The notes below the pieces were generated by a model that was not told the DNA's origin, did not search any database, and was given only the letters and a program-made list of their open reading frames with translations. From positions 26,809 to 90,808 of the forward strand of contig NZ_KB903815.1 of NCBI RefSeq assembly GCF_000379825.1: 64,000 nucleotides of DNA. Direction: 5' to 3'. A program made the translations under genes and the position numbers. Shown one piece after another: positions 8,092 to 16,281 of the stretch (within the stretch, counting starts at the first letter, position 1; every line of letters begins with the position of its first letter). This DNA is from Longispora albida DSM 44784. GTDB taxonomy: Bacteria; Actinomycetota; Actinomycetes; Mycobacteriales; Micromonosporaceae.

Positions 8092-9272
8092 GACGACGGA
8101 CCCCCAGTACTTTCGCCCGGCAGCAGCGGGAACGGCAGGAACTCGACTTCGTGCCCGGGCGTACCCGTCTCGCCGCCAGGGATGACCGCGAACCCGTCCG
8201 CCTGGGCCAGCCCGCGCAGCATGGCGGAGCCCGCGTGCCTGAGCGGGACCGCGCCGCCCTCGCCGAGCCGGGCGAGCGCCAGGTGGGTGTAGTCGCCGCG
8301 TCCCGGTACGGGTGCCCCCAGCACGACTCTGGGCAGGCTGACTGGCCTGCCGCTGAGCCCGGCCAGGAGTGGCTGCACGAGCGACATCAGCGCGACGATC
8401 GCCGACTGCGGGTTGCCGGGCAGCCCGGCGACGTACTTCCCGCCCGGCATCGCCGCCACGAGCATCGGGAACCCTGGCCGGACCTTCACCGTGTTGACCA
8501 CGTACGACCCGCCCAGCTCCGCGAGCGCGGGGTGCAGGTGGTCGACGGGCCCGTGCATGGTGCCGCCGGTCGTGCACACGACGTCGGCCCGTTCGAGGGC
8601 TGCGGCCAGCGCGCTGACGTGCGCCTCAAGGGTGTCCTCAACGGGACCGTGTATGTACTCGACGCTCGCGCCCAGCCGGTCCAGCCAGGCCGGCACCTGC
8701 GGCCCCAGCGCGTCCCGTACGCGCCCGGCGCCCGGCAGCCCGTCGGTCAGCAGCTCGTCCCCGAACACGAGCACGGCGACCCGTACCCGCGCCCGGACTG
8801 ACAGCGTCGTGTACCCGCAGTGCGCGGCCAGCCCGATCACACCCGGCGTGACCACGCTCCCGGCGGGGATCAGTACCTCGCCCTTGGCCGCCTCCTCGCC
8901 CACGTCCCGCCAGTCGCGCGCGGGCCGGGGTGAGCCGGTCACGTGACCGTCGGCCACAGTGGAGTCCTCGACCCGCACGATGGCTTCGACTCCGTCGGGC
9001 ACGCTCGCCCCGGTCGCGATCTCGACGCACGTGCCGTCCTCGGCCAGCGGCTCCGGGTCGTACCCGGCGAGCACGCGGCCCGTGATCCGCCACGGCTGCT
9101 CGCCGCGCCCGGCCCAGCCGTCCACGCTGGACGTCGGGAAGGCCGGCAGGTCGGTCAGTGTGACCAGCGGTTCCGCGAGTACGCGGCCGTCGGCTCCGGC
9201 CAGCGGGACGTCCTCGGCGGGCAGCGCCGGTACGGCGGCACACGCCGCGCGCGCCTCGTGCCAGCTAAGCAT
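8088..9272 (-). CDS. moeA: Molybdopterin molybdenumtransferase MoeA
   Basis: About 394 residues, the usual length. Landmarks are FPTSSVDGWA near residue 50, GDELL in the MPT-binding domain, the TTGGTMHGPVDHLH block, and GLPGNPQSAIV. MoeA inserts molybdate into adenylated molybdopterin. GAGGGGAAC just before the ATG at 9272 sets the start, and the reading frame overlaps the end of the upstream mog/moaB gene by eight bases. The usual DGYA signature reads DGWA here, a mild substitution. Confidence 0.93.
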   Translation of the reverse strand: MLSWHEARAACAAVPALPAEDVPLAGADGRVLAEPLVTLTDLPAFPTSSVDGWAGRGEQPWRITGRVLAGYDPEPLAEDGTCVEIATGASVPDGVEAIVRVEDSTVADGHVTGSPRPARDWRDVGEEAAKGEVLIPAGSVVTPGVIGLAAHCGYTTLSVRARVRVAVLVFGDELLTDGLPGAGRVRDALGPQVPAWLDRLGASVEYIHGPVEDTLEAHVSALAAALERADVVCTTGGTMHGPVDHLHPALAELGGSYVVNTVKVRPGFPMLVAAMPGGKYVAGLPGNPQSAIVALMSLVQPLLAGLSGRPVSLPRVVLGAPVPGRGDYTHLALARLGEGGAVPLRHAGSAMLRGLAQADGFAVIPGGETGTPGHEVEFLPFPLLPGESTGGPSS

Positions 9273-9744
9273 CCGTGTTCCCCTCATGGTCCCCGCCGCG
9301 CAGCTGCGAGACGGCGTGCCCGAGCAGCGGCTCCAGTACCGCGAGCCCGTCCTTGGCTCCGCCCGTCGAGCCGGGCAGGTTGACGATCAGCGTGCGTCCG
9401 GTGACGCCGGCCAGGCCACGGGACAGCGCGGCGGTCGGGACGGCTGCGCGGGAGCGGAGGGCTTCGGCGATGCCCGGTACCTCGAAGTCCAGCAGCGGCC
9501 GGGTGACCTCCGGCGTCCGGTCGGTCGGGGAGATGCCCGTGCCGCCAGACGTGAGCACGACGTCCGCACCGGAATCCAGCGCCTCGCGCAGTGCGAGCCC
9601 GACCGGCTCGCCATCGGGCACCACGACCGGCTCGCCGACCTCGAACCCGAAGCCGCGCAGCCCAGCGACCAGCAGCGGGCCGGACCGGTCGGCGTACACC
9701 CCGGAGGCGGCCCGGTTCGAGGCGACGATGACGACCGCCCTCAC
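9265..9744 (-). CDS. Molybdopterin adenylyltransferase-like protein (MogA/MoaB family)
   Basis: 159 residues. The family signature LTSGGTGISPTDRTPEVT and the NLPGSTGGAKDGL end are clear. MogA-type enzymes adenylate molybdopterin before MoeA adds molybdenum. GTG start at 9744 overlaps the moaC stop (GTGA). MogA and MoaB are hard to tell apart by sequence alone. Since this is the only copy in the cluster and sits with moeA, the adenylating role is the likely one. Confidence 0.88.
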   Translation of the reverse strand: MRAVVIVASNRAASGVYADRSGPLLVAGLRGFGFEVGEPVVVPDGEPVGLALREALDSGADVVLTSGGTGISPTDRTPEVTRPLLDFEVPGIAEALRSRAAVPTAALSRGLAGVTGRTLIVNLPGSTGGAKDGLAVLEPLLGHAVSQLRGGDHEGNTDA

Positions 9745-10208
9745 GGGCGCACCCAGTCGCCGGTCTTGCCGCCGAGCTTGCGCAGCACACGTACGCCATC
9801 CAGCACAGCGGCCGGGTCGACTGCCTTGATCATGTCGATGAGCGCGAGGCCAGCCGCCGCCACAGCGGTCAGCGCCTCCATCTCCACGCCCGTCCGGTCG
9901 GCGGTCCGCGCCGTGACCTCGATGGTCACCCGGTCGTCGAGCAGGGTCAGGTCCACGGTCACGCCGTGCAGCGCGATCGGGTGGCACAGCGGTACGAGAT
10001 CAGGGGTTTTCTTCGCCCCCATGATGCCGGCGAGCCGCGCGACGGCCAGCGCGTCACCCTTCGGCAGTGCGTCCTGGCGCAGCAGCGCGAGGACCTCCGG
10101 GGTGGTGAGCACGTGCCCGGCTGCCGTAGCGCTGCGCGCCGTGACCTCCTTGGCCGAGACATCCACCATCCGGGCCGCACCCGTGCTGTCGACGTGCGTG
10201 AGCTCCAT
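9741..10208 (-). CDS. moaC: Cyclic pyranopterin monophosphate synthase MoaC
   Basis: 155 residues. Shows the hallmark TPDLVPLCHPIAL and GVEMEALTAVAAAGLALIDM segments and the late catalytic lysine in DMIKAVD. MoaC turns the MoaA product into cyclic pyranopterin monophosphate. It heads the four-gene operon, all stops and starts overlapping, so expression is coupled. Only 28 bases separate it from the divergent GT87-like gene, so the two promoters must overlap. Confidence 0.95.
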   Translation of the reverse strand: MELTHVDSTGAARMVDVSAKEVTARSATAAGHVLTTPEVLALLRQDALPKGDALAVARLAGIMGAKKTPDLVPLCHPIALHGVTVDLTLLDDRVTIEVTARTADRTGVEMEALTAVAAAGLALIDMIKAVDPAAVLDGVRVLRKLGGKTGDWVRP

Positions 10209-10236
10209 GCTTTTATTCTGCCGCTACGGTGATCAG

Positions 10237-11415
10237 GTGAAGAACCGGGCGCTGATCATCGACTTCTTGCTGTACGCGGGCTCCGCGATCTTCGCAGCCC
10301 TCACCATCGGGTCGAATCTGGCGAGCCACCGGCCCTGGGGTGCCTTCGCCGCCGTCGGATACGCGACAGCGGCCGTCGCCGTCCTGCTGACCAGGGGCAA
10401 GGGCCGCCTGCCGATCACGCTGGCGACCTGGGGGGCCGTCTGCCTGCTCCCGCTGCTTTTCGAGGCCGTGCAGCGCGCAGCCGGACATTCCGGGCGTGCA
10501 CAGGAGGAAGTCCTGGTCGTCGAGAACTCCGGCGTCCGCATGCTGGAAACCGGCACGCCCTTCCTCGGCCGTTCAGAGATCGCAGCCCTGCCAGACCCCC
10601 TGCTCGGCTACACGCCCTACCAGCCCGGCATGGCGGTCTTCGGCATTCCGAGGGGCCTGCTGGGTGCCCACTGGCTCACCGATGCCCGCATCTGGTTCGC
10701 CCTGGCCACAATCATTGTTTTGTACCTGTCGGCGAGAGTCGCCGCCGATCGCGGACGCGTCCTCGCCATCCAGGCCGTCACAGTCCTCCCCGTCGCGGCA
10801 CTCACCCTCGCGACCGGCGGCGACGACCTCCCCGTACTGGCACTGACCCTGCTCGGCCTGTCACTCCTGGCCCAGGGCCGCGACACCGTGGCCGGAGTCG
10901 CGATCGGCATCGCGGCGGCCCTCAAGCTCTTCGCCTGGCCCGTCGCGCTCGTCTTCCTGATCGCCCGCCCGCGCCAGTGGCTGCCCGTCGCCGGTATCCC
11001 GATCCTCACCGCGCTCCCGGCCCTGATCATCGACCCGCACGCCTTCGCTGAGAACGTCGTCAAGTTCCCGCTCGGCCACGGCCTGGTCAAGAGCCCGGCC
11101 GCCAGCCCGCTGCCCGGTCACCTGATCGCCGAGAACGTCTCCCGCGAACTCGCCCTCGGCCTGCTCCTCCTGGCCGGGCTGTGCATCGCGGCCTGGATCT
11201 GGAAGCGCCGTCCGTCCACAGCGGCCGACGTCGCGCTGATCAGCGCCGTCGGGCTGTTCACGGCCATGATGCTGATGCCGGCCACCCGCTTCGGCTACCT
11301 GCTCTACCCGGCCGCCTACGCCCTGTGGATCCCGTATCTGAAGGCCCTGGCCGGCAGCGGCAACGAAACAGGGCTGCCTCCCCGTCTCCGGGAAAGCAGC
11401 CCTGCTGGCAGCTAG
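10237..11415 (+). CDS. GT87-like (DUF2029) membrane glycosyltransferase
   Basis: 392 residues with about nine membrane helices and an extracytoplasmic loop after helix three. The hydrophobic pattern and the middle segment AAALKLFAWPVALVFL match the first GT87 protein in this window, where the equivalent reads VAAKFYPMLIL. GTG start at 10237; TACGGT seven to twelve bases upstream fits a leaderless transcript. The last 16 codons contain an inverted repeat (AGGGCTGC at 11370-11377, GCAGCCCT at 11396-11403), so the transcription stop signal may lie inside the coding end. Sugar donor and acceptor are unknown. Confidence 0.65.
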   Translation: MKNRALIIDFLLYAGSAIFAALTIGSNLASHRPWGAFAAVGYATAAVAVLLTRGKGRLPITLATWGAVCLLPLLFEAVQRAAGHSGRAQEEVLVVENSGVRMLETGTPFLGRSEIAALPDPLLGYTPYQPGMAVFGIPRGLLGAHWLTDARIWFALATIIVLYLSARVAADRGRVLAIQAVTVLPVAALTLATGGDDLPVLALTLLGLSLLAQGRDTVAGVAIGIAAALKLFAWPVALVFLIARPRQWLPVAGIPILTALPALIIDPHAFAENVVKFPLGHGLVKSPAASPLPGHLIAENVSRELALGLLLLAGLCIAAWIWKRRPSTAADVALISAVGLFTAMMLMPATRFGYLLYPAAYALWIPYLKALAGSGNETGLPPRLRESSPAGS

Positions 11416-11426
11416 CCAACTAGCAG

Positions 11427-11948
11427 TTACGCGGCGGCGTACGGGTTCTGGTCCGAGTCGCCGTAGTTCACGGTGTCGAACGTGCCGTCGTAGTTCGAGT
11501 CAGTGGTGGTGTTCCACTGCCGGTCCTCGTCGGAGTCCGTCTTCACCGAGTCGTACTGCTCGTCAAGGTTGCGGTCGTCGTAGACCGTGTCCACCTTGCC
11601 GTTGTAGTTGTTGTCCGCCACGACGTGGTCGAACGTGCCGTCCTCGTTGGTGTCCACCCCGGCGAGGTCGGTGCGGCCATCGTCGTTACGGTCGGCTGCC
11701 TCGACGTCCTGCCAGCCGTTGCCGTTCGTGTCACCCGTCTGGGTCTCGAACCGGCCGTCGAAGTCGTTGTCGTACTGCGCGGAGTCGATCAGGCCGTCGC
11801 CGTCCTCGTCGTTGCCGATGAAGTCGGTCTGCCCGTCGTTGTTCTGGTCAACCAGGATGTTGTACCCACCAGAGCCATCCGACTCGATGGTGTGCTCATC
11901 CCAGGTGCCGTCGCCGTCGGCGTCAACATTGGTGTCGTACTCGCTCAT
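11427..11948 (-). CDS. Acidic 13-residue calcium-loop repeat protein (copy 2)
   Basis: 173 residues, very rich in Asp and Asn, with almost no Lys. From about residue 35 it is built of nearly exact 13-residue units with consensus Dx(N/D)xDGxxDxxxx, for example DRNDDGRTDLAGV and DTNEDGTFDHVVA; I count about ten. Each unit contains the oxygen-ligand pattern of a calcium-binding loop like those in EF-hands, dockerins and thrombospondin type 3 repeats. There is no signal peptide or membrane segment. It is a paralogue of the gene at 11987, 38 bases upstream on the same strand. Calcium binding is inferred; function is unknown. Confidence 0.7.
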   Translation of the reverse strand: MSEYDTNVDADGDGTWDEHTIESDGSGGYNILVDQNNDGQTDFIGNDEDGDGLIDSAQYDNDFDGRFETQTGDTNGNGWQDVEAADRNDDGRTDLAGVDTNEDGTFDHVVADNNYNGKVDTVYDDRNLDEQYDSVKTDSDEDRQWNTTTDSNYDGTFDTVNYGDSDQNPYAAA

Positions 11949-11986
11949 GATGGGGTGTCCTGTATCTGACTAGGAGGAGTGAGGAG

Positions 11987-12514
11987 TTAGTTGCTGGCGA
12001 ACGGGTTCGGGGACTTGCCGGCCAGCGGGTTGGTCTCCGCGTCGCCGTAGTGCACCGTGTCGTAGGTGCCGTCGAAGTTCGAGTCCGTCGTCGTCACGTT
12101 GGCCTGACCGTCCTGGTCGTAGTCCTTCGCGTCGAAGTCGGCAGCGCCATCGTAGTTGCGGTCGAAGGTGGTGTGGTCCACCCGGCCGTCGTAGTTCTCG
12201 TCGGCGTAGACGGCGTCGACCCGCTGGTCGTCGTTCCGGTCGAACGAGGCGGTGTCGAAGCGGCCGTCGTGGTTGCGGTCGCCGTACTGCGAGTCGGCGT
12301 CGCCGTCGTCGTCGCGGTCCACGGTCGCGGTGTCGAGGTCGTGGCCGCCACCGTACTGGTGGGTGTACTGGACCTCGGAGTTGCCGTCACCGTCGTGGTC
12401 GTAGCTGGCCACATCGGCGTAACCGTCGTTGTTCGTGTCCGTGAAGGACTCGCTGTGACCGTCGCTGTAGTCGGCGGTGATGGTGTGGTCGTCGGTGGTG
12501 TCGAACTCGCTCAT
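11987..12514 (-). CDS. Acidic 13-residue calcium-loop repeat protein (copy 1)
   Basis: 175 residues beginning MSEFDTTDD, against MSEYDTNVD in the neighbouring paralogue. About eight to nine 13-residue repeats such as DRNHDGRFDTASF and DENYDGRVDHTTF carry the Dx(N/D)xDG calcium-loop pattern, interrupted once by a His/Gly-rich unit. The C-terminus ends with NPLAGK and NPFASN, where the paralogue ends NPYAAA. Ribosome site AAGGAGAG supports the ATG at 12514. The regular period suggests a stacked, calcium-ordered solenoid. No export signal is visible, so if it works outside the cell the route is not the Sec or Tat pathway. Confidence 0.7.
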   Translation of the reverse strand: MSEFDTTDDHTITADYSDGHSESFTDTNNDGYADVASYDHDGDGNSEVQYTHQYGGGHDLDTATVDRDDDGDADSQYGDRNHDGRFDTASFDRNDDQRVDAVYADENYDGRVDHTTFDRNYDGAADFDAKDYDQDGQANVTTTDSNFDGTYDTVHYGDAETNPLAGKSPNPFASN

Positions 12515-12662
12515 CGCTTGCTCTCCTTGTCGGGGTGGCTTGTGCTAACCACGATACGAAGCAGGAACAAGTTTTAGCTCCCGGGTTCGTGCCACCTCAA
12601 TCAGGTACCCGCCAGTGACCTTCGTACAGCGGCGGCGTGCGATCGCCAGGTACCGTAGAGGA

Positions 12663-13052
12663 ATGCAGATCACCTGTCCGAAATGCCACGCCGAGATGCG
12701 GCAGTACGAGCGCAGCGGCATCGTCATCGACCAGTGCACCGAGTGCCGTGGCGTGTTCCTCGACCGCGGTGAGCTGGAGAAGATCATCCAGCACGAGGGC
12801 CCGGCCGGTGCCCGCCCGCAGCAGCCGCAGCCCGGCGCGGTACCCCCGCCGCCCCCGCCGCCGGCCGCGTACCCGCCTGCGCACGCCCCGCAGCCCGGCT
12901 ACGGCTACCCGCCCCCGCCGCCCCCGCAGCCCGGCTACGGCCAGCCGGCGTACGGGCACGGCCACGGGTACCGGCACGGGCACGGTGGGCACGGCTACCG
13001 CCACGGCGGCCGCTACCGCCGCAAGGGCTTCCTCGGCGAACTCTTCGACTAG
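12663..13052 (+). CDS. TFIIB-type zinc-ribbon protein with His-rich tail
   Basis: 129 residues. Residues 1-45 form a zf-TFIIB-like ribbon with two Cys pairs (CPKC near residue 5 and CTEC near 26) followed by RGVFLDRGELEKII. A Pro/Gly/Tyr linker leads to a tail with about nine histidines in the last 35 residues (GHGHGYRHGHGGHG) and a basic end KGFLGELFD. Such proteins are common in actinobacteria but uncharacterised. The His tail suggests binding of Zn, Ni or Cu. It converges with the lipoprotein gene at 13196 through a large shared hairpin. Confidence 0.7.
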   Translation: MQITCPKCHAEMRQYERSGIVIDQCTECRGVFLDRGELEKIIQHEGPAGARPQQPQPGAVPPPPPPPAAYPPAHAPQPGYGYPPPPPPQPGYGQPAYGHGHGYRHGHGGHGYRHGGRYRRKGFLGELFD

Positions 13053-13062
13053 GTAGTGCCGA

Positions 13063-13156
13063 CCCGGCGAGCGAAAATCTGAGCTGCGCGGAAAAAGCTC
13101 CCAAGTACACCAGTACTAGGGAGCTTTTTCCGCTTGTCAGATTTCCGCTCGCCGGG
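13063..13156. terminator. Nested bidirectional terminator, 94 bases
   Basis: Between convergent genes lie two nested inverted repeats. The inner has 15-bp perfect arms (13088-13102 and 13119-13133) with an A-run and T-run, and its loop can pair five more bases. The outer has 20-base arms (13063-13082 and 13137-13156) matching at 19 positions. Small mismatched spacers, GCTGC and TTG, separate them. It should end transcription from both sides. Confidence 0.8.
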
Positions 13157-13195
13157 CCACCTCGCGTTAGATCAAAAGCAAAAGCCAGACATGTG

Positions 13196-13966
13196 CTATT
13201 TCCAGTGGGGGGCCAGGAGCGTGCTCCAGCCGTTGACCAGCTGCTGGTATTCGTTCTGGCAGCCGTCGGCGCGGTCGCGGTTGAGGTAGCCGTCGGTGAC
13301 CAGGTGGTCGAAGGTGGTCTTGTCGGAGCCGTAGAGGTAGCAGAGGAAGTTCACCGAGCGTTGCTGGTCGAGCGAGTGGGTGTCGTAGAACGGCAGCTCG
13401 TCCAGGCTCTTGGTTTCCTCGGCTGACAGGGCGTAGGCGTTGGCGACGCTCAGCAGGGTGGCCTTGTCCTCTTCGGAGTTCGTGAGGACGTAGGCGGCGA
13501 GCTGGTCGGCCACGTCCTCCTCGCGGCCGGTGAACGTGAGGCTCAGCTCGCCGATCAGGGCGTGGCCCGCCTCGTGGTACAGGGTGCCGACGGCGCTGTT
13601 GAAGACCTCGGTGTCGAGCTCCGCGCCCTGGACGCCGGTCTTGGCGAAGAGGGCGCGTTCGGCGGCCAGCAGCTCGTAACAGAGCTGGATCTTGTGCTCG
13701 TCGGGCACGTAGAAGGCGTTCGCCTCGCCGCACTCCTCCGCGACGACTGTGACGTCACGCGGGAAGCGGAACGCGCTGGTCATGCCCTCGGCGAAGTCCT
13801 CGAGGAGCTTGCGGGACCGGATCAGGTCCCGCTCGGCCTGGGTGGCCGGGGTCTTCGCCTCGCCGTACTCGGGGACGAAGCGGCCGCCGTTGCCGTTGCT
13901 GGAGCAGCCCGGGACGGCCAGGGCCGCGAGCAGAACGAGTACCGGCAGGAGGCGGCGCAGCGTCAT
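13196..13966 (-). CDS. Lipoprotein putative metallopeptidase (DUF4344-like)
   Basis: 256 residues. A lipoprotein signal peptide ends AVPGC, and the mature part starts SSNGNGG. An HExxH zinc motif is seen as YHEAGHALIGE, with a downstream acidic residue in GREEDVADQLAAYVL, as in DUF4344 putative metallopeptidases. These proteins sit on the outer face of the membrane; the substrate is unknown. Two further Cys pairs could form disulfides. It has its own promoter region only if the 20-base gap to the serine hydrolase gene upstream is counted, so co-transcription with that gene is likely. Confidence 0.75.
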   Translation of the reverse strand: MTLRRLLPVLVLLAALAVPGCSSNGNGGRFVPEYGEAKTPATQAERDLIRSRKLLEDFAEGMTSAFRFPRDVTVVAEECGEANAFYVPDEHKIQLCYELLAAERALFAKTGVQGAELDTEVFNSAVGTLYHEAGHALIGELSLTFTGREEDVADQLAAYVLTNSEEDKATLLSVANAYALSAEETKSLDELPFYDTHSLDQQRSVNFLCYLYGSDKTTFDHLVTDGYLNRDRADGCQNEYQQLVNGWSTLLAPHWK

Positions 13967-13986
13967 GCGGTCAGGATATGCACCGC

Positions 13987-15312
13987 TCAGGCCCCATCAG
14001 CGGCTTTCTGTACACCGCGCCAGCCGGCCGGGTCGACGCCGCCAGGGATGGGGGCCGCCGGGTCGTACGGCTGGCGGGTGAAGACGAAGGTACCGAGGTC
14101 GAAGTGGTCTGCGGCCACCCGGAGCGTCTCGCCGTGGTAGTAGCCGTTGAGGCCGAGCCACGTACCGTCGGGCTGCCTGCGGAACTGGGTGGCGCGGCCG
14201 TTGCCGTACGCCGGGACGAGATCCAGTGTGGAGTTCGCGTGCAGGTGGACGGTGAAGGGCGACGTGCCCCAGTACCAGGTGCCGGTGAGGGCGACGAGGG
14301 CCGGATCTGTGGCCGGAGCCGGTCGCCACGGGGCCGGGATGGCCGGCTCGGCGTCGGCCACGATGCGGATGAGGTCGGCTGCTGTGCCTCCCACCAGTAC
14401 ACCTGAAGTGCAGTTGGCCAGGATCACGGCCGCGAGGTCCTCTCCAGGGCTGGTCCACAGCGTGCAGAGGAAGCCTGGCATCGAGCCGGTGTGGCCGATC
14501 AGGAGACGGCCGCCGACCCGGGCCAGCTGGAAGCCGAGACCGTAGATCTCGCCGGGAGCGGCAGGCTCGCGCATCTCGGCGATCGTGCCGAGCGGGAGCA
14601 CCCGGTCGTCACCGCGCAGCAGGAACGCGCCGAAGGCCCCAAGATCGCCGACCGTGGACCACAGCTGCCCGGCGGGAGCCATGATGCCGACGTCCTGGAC
14701 GGCTTCCGGCAGGAGCACGTCGGCGTGCGGGTGGACGGCCCAGCCCTGGGCGTGTGGCGCGGCCGGGAGCAGGCTCGTGCGGGTCATGCCGAGTGGTTCG
14801 AGGATCTCCTTGCGAAGGGCTTCGCCCCACGGCTCGCCGCGCAGCTTCTCCACGAGGGCGCCGAGCAGGGTGTACCCAGGATTCGAGTAGTGGAAGACGC
14901 GGCCAGCCGGGTGCAGCGGCTCGGAGACGACCTGGTCCAGGCCTGTGCGGCCGGGCGTGCGCTCCCACCAGGGGCCGGGGGACTCGGCAGGCAGGCCAGC
15001 CGTGTGCGCGAGCAGCTCGGCGATCGACGCGTCGGTGGTGCCGGGCAGGTGCTTGCTGCACGGATCGTCCAGACCCAGCAGGCCCTCGTTGCGCAGGCGC
15101 ATGACCAGCACGGCGACGAAGGTCTTGGTCAGAGAACCGATCCTGTACCGGGTCTCCGTCACCGGCCCCGGCACGTCACCCCACCCGTTGGCCCACACCA
15201 GCGCGCCCTCGCGGACGACACCAGCCACGACGGACGGGGCACGGCCCTCACGCTGGGCAGTCGCGACCCGGTGCAGAAGAGCCCGGCTGGTACCCGGCAG
15301 CAGCTCGATCAT
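13987..15312 (-). CDS. Serine hydrolase, beta-lactamase class C/EstB family
   Basis: 441 residues. Catalytic motifs are SLTK (Ser-x-x-Lys, in RIGSLTKTF), YSN in HYSNPGYTLLG and HTG in IGHTGSMPG. This is the penicillin-recognising fold of class C beta-lactamases, D-aminopeptidases and esterases. A C-terminal domain of about 110 residues follows, a lipocalin-like extension often seen in such esterases. No signal peptide is seen, which argues against a wall role and for an intracellular esterase or amidase. Its ATG overlaps the stop of the ArsR regulator, so the two are co-expressed. Confidence 0.8.
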   Translation of the reverse strand: MIELLPGTSRALLHRVATAQREGRAPSVVAGVVREGALVWANGWGDVPGPVTETRYRIGSLTKTFVAVLVMRLRNEGLLGLDDPCSKHLPGTTDASIAELLAHTAGLPAESPGPWWERTPGRTGLDQVVSEPLHPAGRVFHYSNPGYTLLGALVEKLRGEPWGEALRKEILEPLGMTRTSLLPAAPHAQGWAVHPHADVLLPEAVQDVGIMAPAGQLWSTVGDLGAFGAFLLRGDDRVLPLGTIAEMREPAAPGEIYGLGFQLARVGGRLLIGHTGSMPGFLCTLWTSPGEDLAAVILANCTSGVLVGGTAADLIRIVADAEPAIPAPWRPAPATDPALVALTGTWYWGTSPFTVHLHANSTLDLVPAYGNGRATQFRRQPDGTWLGLNGYYHGETLRVAADHFDLGTFVFTRQPYDPAAPIPGGVDPAGWRGVQKAADGA

Positions 15313-16226
15313 GAGATGAGGGTATCCGCGAGCGGCGTCCGCGCGTACAACACGACGCGGCCGGAGCGAGCCTTGCTGACCAGTCCGTTACGCCGGAGAA
15401 CCGCCAGGTGCTGCGAGATCGCGCTCGGGGTGACGCCGAGCCGCCGGGCGAGTTCCGTGGTGGACGCCGGGCCGTCGAGCGCGGCCAGGAGCGTGGCGCG
15501 CGGGTAGCCGATCAGCTCGGCGAGAGCACCGGGCGGGCAGGGCTGGCAGGTCTCCCAGAGAGTACCGATGCCACGGGCCCGGTAGGCGATCAACGGCGGC
15601 TCGTCCGGCCCGACCGGCGAGATGGTCTGCGGGACGAACAGCGCCGGTACCAGCCAGAACCCCCGCCCGGCCACCTCACGGTGATAGTCGAGCCCCGCTC
15701 CCGTGTAGAGCGTCAGCACGCCGTCGGCCGACCACTCCACCCGCGGGTCGAGGCCGGTGAACAGCGCGGCGGCCCCGTCGCGGGCGAGGACCCGGGCCCG
15801 GTACACCATGTCGGACTCCAGGACGGCGCGCATCCGGTACCAGTGCGGCTCGATGGCCAGGTGCCAGTACTCCTCCAGCAGGTCAGCGACCCCATCGACC
15901 GGCTCGGCCCCGACCGCCCGGAAGTCGGCAGCCATCTTCTCCGGCGGCGTGTTCCGTACCCGCCGCAGCTCGTCGGCGATGTCGGGCAGCGGGGACACGG
16001 GCCGGGGCGCGACGAAGTCCGGCAGCCAGCCGTTCGACGGAGCGAGCAGCGCCTGCAGCCGGTCCCAGTCGATCGGCAGGGCCCGCGTCTCGCGGATCCA
16101 GGGCAGGTGCAGCACGTACCGCTCCGGCCAGCGCAGCGCCCACAGGCTGGTCACGGTCTCGGTCAGCGGGGAGATCGCGAAGTGCATGTCCGCGAGGTCT
16201 GCGGCCCGGAAGCGGTAACTGATCAT
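15309..16226 (-). CDS. ArsR-family winged-helix regulator with large N-terminal domain
   Basis: 305 residues. The last 65 residues form an ArsR-type winged helix (ASTTELARRLGVTPSAISQHLAVLRRNGLV). The first 230 form a separate domain (starting ISYRFRAADLADMHFAISPL) of the type found in actinobacterial DUF5937 regulators. No metal-binding Cys cluster is seen, so metal sensing is unlikely. It is first in an operon with the serine hydrolase and is divergent from the reductase gene at 16282; it may control one or both. A palindrome CCCAGCCTGGG (16268-16278) abuts the divergent start and is a possible operator. Confidence 0.75.
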   Translation of the reverse strand: MISYRFRAADLADMHFAISPLTETVTSLWALRWPERYVLHLPWIRETRALPIDWDRLQALLAPSNGWLPDFVAPRPVSPLPDIADELRRVRNTPPEKMAADFRAVGAEPVDGVADLLEEYWHLAIEPHWYRMRAVLESDMVYRARVLARDGAAALFTGLDPRVEWSADGVLTLYTGAGLDYHREVAGRGFWLVPALFVPQTISPVGPDEPPLIAYRARGIGTLWETCQPCPPGALAELIGYPRATLLAALDGPASTTELARRLGVTPSAISQHLAVLRRNGLVSKARSGRVVLYARTPLADTLIS

Positions 16227-16281
16227 TTAGTGCCCAGCTTAATCTGTACTGGTTTCCGAGCGTGGAACCCAGCCTGGGCGC

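Noticed and set aside
11427..12514. CRISPR-like or satellite repeat from the regular DNA period
   Set aside because: The period is 39 bases, is translated in one frame, and varies at third positions as coding repeats do; no identical repeats with unique spacers.
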